From contig DEUU01000248.1 of NCBI GenBank assembly GCA_002362735.1, positions 1 through 12,081 of the forward strand: DNA of 12,081 nt, read 5' to 3'. A program made the translations under genes and the position numbers. Of the stretch, positions 7,920 through 12,081 are shown piece after piece. Every line of letters starts with the position of its first letter. Position 1 is the first letter of the stretch. The stretch comes from Dehalococcoidia bacterium UBA3254. GTDB taxonomy: Bacteria > Chloroflexota > Dehalococcoidia > Dehalococcoidales > UBA3254. The notes under the pieces are model-generated. The model had not been told where the DNA came from. It did no database searches and saw only the letters and a program-made list of their open reading frames with translations.

Positions 7920-8852
7920 TTATTTAATCAAGCTATTATATGAATCAGGGAGTTGATATTCTCCCCCGATTTTTGCCCCAGGGGAAAATTTTAGAGCTTC
8001 CGCTTCCGTAACATTATAACCCCACTTCTTGAAGATGTCTTGGCCGATCTGAGAACTCAGGAAATCGATAAATGCTTCAGCGGTTGCCTTATCCTTTGAG
8101 AAAGTTGAAACGGCAGCCGGTATATAGGCTATTCGAGGAAGCTGTTCCGGCTTCAGATAAATTGAGTCTGCATCGTTGGGATTCCAGGCATGAAAAACAT
8201 CCCAGCCCATTACAGCATCGACGGATTTCAAGGATATTAGAGTTGCTGTTTTTTCGCAACTATCAGCCTGGGTGATGACGTTCTTATAAACATCTGTGAG
8301 GAAGTGATTATAATCTAATATTTCAATAGCATATAGTCCAACGCATACTGATGTTGGGTTTCCAATACCTACTGTAATCCCAGGTTTAGCTAGATCAGAT
8401 AAAGTTTGGATATTCTTTGGGTTTCTATGCTGGACCGTAATGGTCGGTATAAGGTAGGTAATGATTTTTGTTGAGCTGGGGTCAATGACATTGTCTTTTT
8501 GAGCTTTTGCCAGATAGTCTGGGGATCCAGGAATGTAAACATCACCAGTTTGAGATAATTTCATTTGAGAAAGTACAGCGCCTGAGCCTCCGTAAGTGAG
8601 GTAAACTTTGATTCCGCTTTTTTCCCCAAATAGCCCAGCAGCTTCATCAAGCGGCGGTTTACTGGCCGAACCGGCGAAAACTGAAATTTCCTTGCCAGTA
8701 GATACATTTGTTGATGGAGAAGCACCATTAGTTTGAGTTTGTGGGGAAGGTATAGCATATGTCTGGCAGCCAGAAAGCGCTAATATCAAAACGGCAATAA
8801 CCATAAGGGGAAATATTATTTTGTTTATTTTGATTTTCAATTTATGCTCCAT
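7920..8852 (-). CDS. Substrate-binding lipoprotein of a molybdate/tungstate-type ABC importer (ModA-like)
   Basis: This 310-residue protein captures the anion outside the membrane. Residues 1-28 are a lipoprotein signal peptide (positive start KLKIKINK, hydrophobic core, lipobox LSGC with Cys29). A low-complexity linker rich in S, T, N and Q follows. The mature domain starts near 52 with EISVFAGSASKPPLDEAAGLFGEKSGIKV and contains YGGSGAVLSQMKLSQTGDVYIPGSPDYL, typical of ModA-type class D/E binding proteins. Molybdate or tungstate is the likely ligand from family and neighbours, but the exact anion is not provable here. The start codon has only a weak ribosome-binding site (GAAGA too far upstream). 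The strong AGGAG lies 60 bp further up, before a tiny in-frame ORF, so coupled translation is likely. The leader also holds a structured RNA element. Confidence 0.9.
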   Translation of the reverse strand: MEHKLKIKINKIIFPLMVIAVLILALSGCQTYAIPSPQTQTNGASPSTNVSTGKEISVFAGSASKPPLDEAAGLFGEKSGIKVYLTYGGSGAVLSQMKLSQTGDVYIPGSPDYLAKAQKDNVIDPSSTKIITYLIPTITVQHRNPKNIQTLSDLAKPGITVGIGNPTSVCVGLYAIEILDYNHFLTDVYKNVITQADSCEKTATLISLKSVDAVMGWDVFHAWNPNDADSIYLKPEQLPRIAYIPAAVSTFSKDKATAEAFIDFLSSQIGQDIFKKWGYNVTEAEALKFSPGAKIGGEYQLPDSYNSLIK

Positions 8853-8895
8853 TTAAAATTGGTCTTCGATCTGAACATGGCATGATTTCGGACAT
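8842..8895 (-). CDS. Candidate leader ORF 2, 17 codons
   Basis: The frame MSEIMPCSDRRPILNGA starts in the UGAUG junction, where its AUG shares one base with the stop of leader ORF 1. It ends 11 bp inside the binding-protein gene (the start ATGGAGCA followed by TAA in its frame). A ribosome finishing ORF 1 could reinitiate here and then terminate over the transporter start. There is no peptide similarity I recognise; the function would lie in translation itself. Confidence 0.3.
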   Translation of the reverse strand: MSEIMPCSDRRPILNGA

Positions 8896-8912
8896 CAGTA
8901 GTAATGTTCCAT
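8895..8912 (-). CDS. Candidate leader ORF 1, five codons (MEHYY)
   Basis: This ORF has the best ribosome-binding site of the transporter leader: AGGAG (8923-8919) six bases before ATG. It encodes MEHYY and stops at UGA. It lies exactly 60 bp upstream of, and in frame with, the real start, which begins MEHKL. The in-frame stretch is closed by UGA and again by UAA just before the real ATG. The similar beginnings suggest a duplicated start region. Translation is inferred, not shown. Confidence 0.4.
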   Translation of the reverse strand: MEHYY

Positions 8913-8916
8913 TTAT

Positions 8917-9084
8917 TTCTCCTTTCCAACTCCGGGAAGTAGCGCCGTTTCCAGCGATACCGTCGATCCGTCAATTCCTTAAAGGGTTTGGGCGAAGCCC
9001 ATGATGATAGCGGGAGACCCTTCAGGGTGCCGGATACCGGCTGTTTGCCATGGATTGCTCTACAGGTCAAACAGCTCCAGAGAA
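8917..9084 (-). ncRNA. Structured leader RNA (candidate riboswitch), transporter copy
   Basis: This is copy 1 of the duplicated RNA element, located in the 5' leader of the transporter operon. On the minus strand it shows an 8-bp helix GCUGUUUG/CAAACAGC (9075-9068 with 9047-9040), CCGG-UAU-CCGG (9040-9030), ACCC-UGAA-GGGU (9028-9017), GGGC-UUC-GCCC (9000-8990) and CGCUG-GAAA-CGGCG (8956-8943). The last hairpin contains a U-G pair that would be a C-A mismatch on the other strand, so the minus strand is the functional one. The first six bases UUCUCU (9084-9079) can pair with GGAGAA (8922-8917), which includes the AGGAG ribosome-binding site. Closing the RNA would therefore block translation. 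I suspect a Moco/Tuco-type riboswitch from context; the class is unconfirmed. Confidence 0.6.
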
Positions 9085-9097
9085 CCTGGTTTATTCA

Positions 9098-9126
9098 ATT
9101 TTAGAGACCGAGTTAAAGTCCCTTAA
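9098..9126 (-). promoter_or_regulatory. Weak promoter candidate for the transporter leader
   Basis: On the minus strand TAAAAT (9103-9098) lies 17 bp after TTAAGG (9126-9121). The -10 is good and the -35 poor. The start would fall near 9091, about seven bases before copy 1, an arrangement equivalent to that of copy 2. Confidence 0.35.
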
Positions 9127-9186
9127 TCCACGCAGATTTCCTTCCAGAACAATCAATCAAAACTTCAAATCTCTTTTTGAAGACCA

Positions 9187-9220
9187 TAAAAAATAGCGCT
9201 TCCAATCGGAAAAGCGCTAT
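9187..9220 (-). terminator. Intrinsic terminator after RNA copy 2
   Basis: On the minus strand a perfect 9-bp stem ATAGCGCTT/AAGCGCTAT (9220-9212 with 9201-9193) with a 10-nt loop is followed directly by six T (9192-9187). This is a textbook rho-independent terminator. Part of its loop and 5' arm (9214-9204) is complementary to 9256-9246, so an alternative pairing can compete with it. Confidence 0.8.
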
Positions 9221-9241
9221 CATATCAAACCAAAACCAGGC

Positions 9242-9408
9242 TTCTCTTTTCCGATTTGGGAAGCAGCGCCGTTTCCAGCGATACCGTCGATCCTTCAATT
9301 CCTTAAAGGGTTTGGGCGAAGCCCATGATGATAGCGGGAGACCCTTCAGGGTGCCGGATACCGGCTGTTTGCCATGGATTGCTCTACAGGTCAAACAGCT
9401 CCAGAGAA
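9242..9408 (-). ncRNA. Structured RNA (candidate riboswitch), terminator copy without its own gene
   Basis: Copy 2 has the same hairpins as copy 1, shifted by 324 bp. It starts about four bases after the expected transcription start of a good promoter. Its first bases UUCUCU (9408-9403) pair perfectly with AGAGAA (9247-9242), where copy 1 uses GGAGAA; the pairing is kept while the ribosome-binding site is lost. Just past the repeat, AAUCGGAAAAG (9256-9246) is exactly complementary to CUUUUCCGAUU in the terminator (9214-9204). The closing helix takes the last two bases of that antiterminator, so folding of the RNA and antitermination would compete. No ORF begins directly after the terminator; readthrough would enter copy 1 and the transporter operon. 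It could alternatively act as a short free RNA of ~225 nt. Confidence 0.55.
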
Positions 9409-9418
9409 TCTATTTTGT

Positions 9419-9447
9419 AATTTACCATACCGAAATTATGAAGTCAA
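9419..9447 (-). promoter_or_regulatory. Promoter of RNA copy 2
   Basis: On the minus strand TTGACT (9447-9442), a 17-bp spacer and TAAATT (9424-9419) with a preceding TGG (extended -10) form a strong vegetative-type promoter. The predicted start near 9412 coincides with the edge of the 151-bp repeat at 9408. Confidence 0.6.
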
Positions 9448-9624
9448 TTATTCCTGGACGGCCTGGAACTGTTTCAAGACCGGATTTCACTGTGGTTGCC
9501 ATCGAAGCTCCCAGCATCCCGGCTATAGAGGCTACGGCAAAAGCGTTCTTAAACCCACGATTAAGATTAGACTTGCCGTTATCGATTCAGACGTTATTTG
9601 CGCGGTCACTTAAACGGAAAAAAG
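9425..9624 (-). other. Gap after the epimerase gene with a possible coding remnant
   Basis: Between the stop of the epimerase-like gene and RNA copy 2, the minus strand has one open stretch of 54 codons (9586-9425) bounded by stops, including AFAVASIAGMLGASMATTVKS. It might be a worn remnant of a membrane or secreted protein, but it has no ribosome-binding site and its end overlaps the promoter of copy 2. I do not call it a gene. A T-run follows the epimerase stop but no hairpin precedes it. Confidence 0.25.
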
Positions 9625-10290
9625 TTAGGGAAGTCCATTTTCAGCGCTCTTTTGGGCTAGAAAAGTTAGTTTTCGGTAGCTCTCCCCAGGATTACTCTGT
9701 AGAAAAATGGCGCTGCCGACAAAAATTTGATTGACGCCGGTTTGAGCTATCTGGGCGATATTGCTTTCTTTAATCCCGCCGTCTATCCCGATTTTTATCT
9801 CAGGGAATTTTCGGCGAATTTCCGCGATTTTTTTCAGGACTTCAGGGATGAAGCTGGCACCGTAGAATCCTGGATGGACAGAGAGAAAGAGTATGCTGTC
9901 AACCTTGCTCACAAACGGTGCAATCCTGGTAACTGGGGTTTCCGGATTGACCGCCATACCAATGCTGAGTTCTAATCTGCGCCCGGTTGAAATTACCAGG
10001 TCAGGAGTGGATGTCGCCTCGAAATGGAAAATAGCTTTGGTGGCACCGGCCTTTTTAAAATTCTCCAATTCCTTTTCCGGTTTCTCTACCATAAGATGGG
10101 CTTCCCATTTTATTTTCGGACGGATGGCTGCAATTTCTTTCCAGGTAATACTTCGAGATGGAACAAATTTGTTGTCCATAATGTCTATTTGGACATAATC
10201 CGTAAATGTTTCAGCTTGAAACAGCATTTTTTTTAGAGCGGCAGCATCTTCCGTTAAAACTGCTGGAATAACTTGAATAGAATGGTTCAT
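9625..10290 (-). CDS. Ribulose-phosphate 3-epimerase family protein with altered active site
   Basis: This is a 221-residue TIM-barrel protein of the Rpe family, whose classical members interconvert ribulose 5-phosphate and xylulose 5-phosphate in the pentose phosphate pathway. The family landmarks are present: VIPAVL at the start (normally PSIL), DYVQIDIMDNKFVP (31-44), WEAHLMVEKPE (62-72), VHPGFYG (138-144), IGIDGGI (167-173) and VGSAIF (191-196). Both catalytic Asp residues (D36, D170) and the metal ligand H65 remain. However, the metal-binding His of the usual HxDxMD motif is Gln34, the early Ser is Ala10, and the GFGGQ loop reads GFYGA. It may be a paralog with different substrate or metal use, or a weakly active enzyme. 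GGAGG four bases before ATG supports the start. It has its own promoter and is divergent from the MerR gene. Confidence 0.85.
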   Translation of the reverse strand: MNHSIQVIPAVLTEDAAALKKMLFQAETFTDYVQIDIMDNKFVPSRSITWKEIAAIRPKIKWEAHLMVEKPEKELENFKKAGATKAIFHFEATSTPDLVISTGRRLELSIGMAVNPETPVTRIAPFVSKVDSILFLSVHPGFYGASFIPEVLKKIAEIRRKFPEIKIGIDGGIKESNIAQIAQTGVNQIFVGSAIFLQSNPGESYRKLTFLAQKSAENGLP

Positions 10291-10329
10291 TTTACCTCCA
10301 TTTATGAGAACAGCGTAAGAATTAACTTT

Positions 10330-10359
10330 AATATATATTCAAATGTGCTAAGATTTCAA
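10330..10359 (-). promoter_or_regulatory. Promoter candidate of the epimerase-like gene
   Basis: On the minus strand TTGAAA (10359-10354) and TATATT (10335-10330) are 18 bp apart. Transcription would start near 10323, about 33 nt before the start codon. Confidence 0.5.
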
Positions 10360-10472
10360 GCTTCCATAACAAATAGAAATAGATGCAGGGGTATGCTATA
10401 GTGCAGCTAAATAGCTGTTCCTGGCACTGGAATGTTTGCCAGTTGACGGGACATAGAGTGTAATACTTTTGG

Positions 10473-10502
10473 TTTCCTGCAGACTGATAAGTCTGCAGGA
10501 AA
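10473..10502. repeat. 13-bp perfect inverted repeat (strong hairpin)
   Basis: TTTCCTGCAGACT (10473-10485), loop GATA and its exact complement (10490-10502) form a 13-bp hairpin in the ~310-bp gap between the epimerase-like gene and the MerR gene. Neither strand has a T-run after the stem, so it is not a standard terminator. It could be an operator, or a transcription barrier between the divergent genes. Apart from it and the two promoters I see nothing else in this gap. Confidence 0.6.
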
Positions 10503-10529
10503 AAGACCGATTTTCAGTTCGCAAACTAC

Positions 10530-10560
10530 TTGACTCTCCCGTTACTGGAGGGTTTACACT
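10530..10560 (+). promoter_or_regulatory. MerR-type promoter/operator with 19-bp spacer
   Basis: TTGACT (10530-10535) and TACACT (10555-10560) are 19 bp apart, the over-long spacing that MerR-family activators untwist. The spacer contains an imperfect dyad ACTCTCC/GGAGGGT (10533-10539 with 10547-10553). A second perfect palindrome GAAGGCCTTC (10568-10577) lies at the predicted transcription start. Together with the MerR gene 40 bp downstream this indicates autoregulation. Confidence 0.75.
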
Positions 10561-10600
10561 CTTTAACGAAGGCCTTCAAAGAGAATAATCAAACACAAAA

Positions 10601-11431
10601 ATGCTTAAAATTGGCGATTTTTCTAAATTTTGCCGGGTTTCGGTAAAAACCCTGCGATATTATGATGAGATCGGACTCTTGAAACCGGTCCTGGTAGATG
10701 AGTTTACCGGCTACCGGTATTATACCGCTGAACAGAGTATGCAGGTCCACCGGATTACCGGTTTGAAAGAGCTCGGGCTGACTTTGGGGGAGATTAGACA
10801 AATATTTACGGATAGCCCTTCAGCTGACAAGGTGATCGAATTATTGATTGAAAAACGGAAAGAGACTCTGAAAAAATTACGAGAAGAGGAAGTCCGCTTA
10901 AGGAAAGTAGAAGAATGGCTGAGGAAAGTGGAAAAGGAGGGTACGATGCCGACCTATGATATCGTCATTAAGAAGATTGATGCTATTAAGGTAGCTTCGG
11001 TAAGAGACATTATACCGACGTATAAAGATACAGGTAGACTTTTCGATGAGGTCTGTTCTTTTTTAGTAAAGCAACGGGTTCAGTTTATGGGGCCTCCGCT
11101 GGCAATTTATTACGACCCTGAATATAGAGATATTAAGGTTGATGTGGAAGTTGCGGTTCCTATTTCGGGGAAAATTCCCTTGGATAAAAGGGTTGGCTTA
11201 CGTCAGCTACCCGCGGTAGAGGAGTCGGCCTGTTTGATTCATAAGGGTCCATATGAAAATTTTCATCTGGCATACAGGGCGCTGATGACCTGGGTGGAAA
11301 CTAATCAATACGAAATAACGGGTCCTAACAGAGAGGTCTATATCAAGGGTCCTGGTCAGGGTAATCCGTCATCTTATATCACCGAAATACAATTGCCGGT
11401 ACAAAAAAACAAAGGAGGAGCAGTTGGATAA
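10601..11431 (+). CDS. MerR-family transcriptional regulator with GyrI-like effector domain (BmrR type)
   Basis: This 276-residue regulator has a MerR winged helix-turn-helix at 1-70 (LKIGDFSKFCRVSVKTLRYYDEIGLL, then TGYRYY), a dimerisation coiled coil at ~75-112 rich in K, E and R, and a GyrI-like/AraC-effector-binding domain from ~117 to 270. This is the organisation of BmrR, which binds lipophilic cations and activates drug-efflux genes. No metal-binding Cys pair of the classical metal-sensing MerR type is seen, so an organic ligand is more likely. The ATG has no strong Shine-Dalgarno, but the HTH must begin there. The upstream promoter has the diagnostic 19-bp spacer. The gene overlaps the next gene by 8 bp, so the two are co-expressed. 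Confidence 0.93.
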   Translation: MLKIGDFSKFCRVSVKTLRYYDEIGLLKPVLVDEFTGYRYYTAEQSMQVHRITGLKELGLTLGEIRQIFTDSPSADKVIELLIEKRKETLKKLREEEVRLRKVEEWLRKVEKEGTMPTYDIVIKKIDAIKVASVRDIIPTYKDTGRLFDEVCSFLVKQRVQFMGPPLAIYYDPEYRDIKVDVEVAVPISGKIPLDKRVGLRQLPAVEESACLIHKGPYENFHLAYRALMTWVETNQYEITGPNREVYIKGPGQGNPSSYITEIQLPVQKNKGGAVG

Positions 11432-12053
11432 AATTGACTTAAAGAAGGAATTCAAGAATTTATATAACGCTTCGATCCGGGAAATCAGCTGGGTGGATGT
11501 TCCTTCAATAAACTTTGTGATGATCGACGGTTCTGGAGACCCCAACACCTCGGTGGAATATCGAGAGGCTATAGAAACATTATATTCTATATCCTATAAC
11601 ATAAAGTTCATGGTGAAAAAAGAACGGGGTATCGATTACGGTGTAATGCCGCTTGAAGGGTTATGGTGGGCGGATGATATGATTCTCTTCTCCGATGCCA
11701 AGAAAGACATCTGGAAATGGACTTCTATGATTATGCAGCCGGAATTCGTTTCTGAAGCATTGTTTAATAAAGCTGTTGAGCAGGCTGAAAAGAAGAAACG
11801 GTTACCGGCGTTCAAAAAAGCCAGATTTCAAAGTTTTCAGGAAGGGTTGTCTGCCCAGATAATGTTCTTTGGCCCCTTTTCGGCGGAAGGTCCTGCGATT
11901 GAAAAGGTGCATCGTTTCATCATGGAGAAGGGTTACATATTTGACGGGATCAATCAAAAACATCATGAAATATATTTGAGCGATTTTCGCAAGACAGCGC
12001 CGGAGAAGTTTAAATCTATCATCCGGCAGCCGGCGGTCAAGAAACCGGTGTAG
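11424..12053 (+). CDS. Stand-alone GyrI-like small-molecule-binding protein
   Basis: This 209-residue protein belongs to the GyrI-like (SOUL/AraC_E_bind-related) superfamily. Its signature motifs are PLEGLWWADD (76-85), a central FGPFSAEGPAIEKVHRFI, and KHHEIYLSDFRK (179-190) followed by PEKFKSIIRQP. Family members bind hydrophobic small molecules, and some have been described as hydrolases of cyclopropanoid compounds; which applies here is unknown. It starts with TTG at 11424, supported by AAAGGAGG six bases upstream; the frame has no ATG before the conserved part. It overlaps the MerR gene by 8 bp. Having the same fold as the effector domain of its regulator, it may sequester or degrade the same ligand. 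The length is normal and no signal peptide or membrane segment is seen. Confidence 0.88.
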   Translation: MDKIDLKKEFKNLYNASIREISWVDVPSINFVMIDGSGDPNTSVEYREAIETLYSISYNIKFMVKKERGIDYGVMPLEGLWWADDMILFSDAKKDIWKWTSMIMQPEFVSEALFNKAVEQAEKKKRLPAFKKARFQSFQEGLSAQIMFFGPFSAEGPAIEKVHRFIMEKGYIFDGINQKHHEIYLSDFRKTAPEKFKSIIRQPAVKKPV

Positions 12054-12081
12054 GAATTATGGCTGTTACAGGGCGGTCCCT
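12054..12081. other. Window end
   Basis: Only 28 bases follow the last stop codon, too few to judge a terminator or a further gene in the operon. Confidence 0.6.

Larger units (their letters stand above)
8934..9408 (-). repeat. Pair of 151-bp direct repeats (8934-9084 and 9258-9408)
   Basis: The two copies are offset by 324 bp and match at 149 of 151 positions; the differences are at 8940/9264 and 8970/9294. The right-hand (RNA 5') flanks are unrelated. On the left, weaker similarity continues about 20 bp (TTCTCCTTTCC against TTCTCTTTTCC). I see no terminal inverted repeats or clear target duplication, so this does not look like an ordinary insertion element. Structure and surroundings suggest a duplicated RNA gene (see the two ncRNA entries). 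Confidence 0.9.

Noticed and set aside
8964..8982. AAGGAATTGACGG on the minus strand, matching a universal 16S rRNA site
   Set aside because: Only 13 bases match, the flanks are not rRNA, and copy 2 has AAGGAATTGAAGG at the same place.
8837..9394. Two ORFs (8837-9070 and 9113-9394, minus) sharing the same start MTCRAIHGKQPVSG
   Set aside because: The shared protein sequence only reflects the 151-bp DNA repeat; there are no ribosome-binding sites, the ends differ, and RNA structure explains the conservation better.
8934..9408. Insertion sequence, MITE or CRISPR-like array
   Set aside because: There are only two copies, no terminal inverted repeats, no clear target duplications, no regular spacers, and RNA signals are aligned precisely with the repeat ends.
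9425..9586. Short membrane-like ORF on the minus strand
   Set aside because: A 54-codon open stretch can arise by chance; it has no ribosome-binding site and overlaps a good promoter. It is noted only as a possible remnant.
9177..9734. 185-codon ORF on the plus strand
   Set aside because: It runs antisense through the RNA repeat and the 3' end of the epimerase-like gene, with no recognisable protein and no ribosome-binding site.
10436..10475. Second promoter (TTGACG then TACTTT) before the MerR gene
   Set aside because: The spacing is only 15 bp and the -10 is poor; the 19-bp-spacer promoter is far more convincing.

Overview
The window reads as a chromosomal segment of a free-living bacterium, most likely a member of the Chloroflexota close to Dehalococcoidia. 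This is an inference from the general look of the proteins: a SigA-type sigma factor with a spacer after region 1.2, a soluble multi-PAS kinase of the NarX type, a NarL-type regulator, and a MerR/GyrI pair. No rRNA, tRNA or taxon-specific marker is present to prove it.

Layout. (1) 75-1502, minus: a primary-type sigma factor. (2) 1936-4577: a NarL/FixJ response regulator (plus) and a soluble triple-PAS histidine kinase (minus), placed tail to tail with 8 bp between their stops. They are probably partners although divided between strands. (3) 4780-5790, minus: an extended short-chain dehydrogenase (NAD-dependent sugar epimerase/reductase type) whose promoter gives an almost leaderless mRNA. (4) 5884-5994, plus: only the first ~28 residues of a universal stress protein, ending against the 3' end of a transporter operon. 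(5) 5991-8852, minus: a three-gene ABC importer of the molybdate/tungstate type (lipoprotein, permease, ATPase). (6) 8842-9447, minus: a duplicated, structured RNA element in front of that operon. (7) 9625-10290, minus: a ribulose-phosphate 3-epimerase-like protein with changed active-site residues. (8) 10530-12053, plus: an autoregulated-looking MerR/GyrI regulator in an operon with a stand-alone GyrI-like protein.

The most interesting part is 8842-9447. A 151-bp sequence occurs twice in direct orientation (8934-9084 and 9258-9408) with only two differences. Read on the minus strand, each copy starts a few bases after a promoter-like sequence and folds into several short hairpins, one capped by GAAA. 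Each copy can close with a basal helix formed by its first six bases and a segment just past the repeat. In the copy next to the transporter, the 3' strand of that helix is the only strong Shine-Dalgarno sequence. In the other copy, the same position overlaps an 11-nt antiterminator segment followed by a perfect intrinsic terminator, and no gene depends directly on it. This is the architecture expected of two related riboswitches, one acting on translation and one on transcription. The transporter context makes the Moco/Tuco (molybdenum/tungsten cofactor) RNA class the first hypothesis, but I could not confirm the class. The Shine-Dalgarno of the operon copy leads not into the transporter gene but into a five-codon ORF that is coupled to a second short ORF, which overlaps the true start.

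Together the genes suggest a region for environmental sensing and metal-oxyanion uptake, with the transporter block apparently joined onto an older universal stress protein gene.
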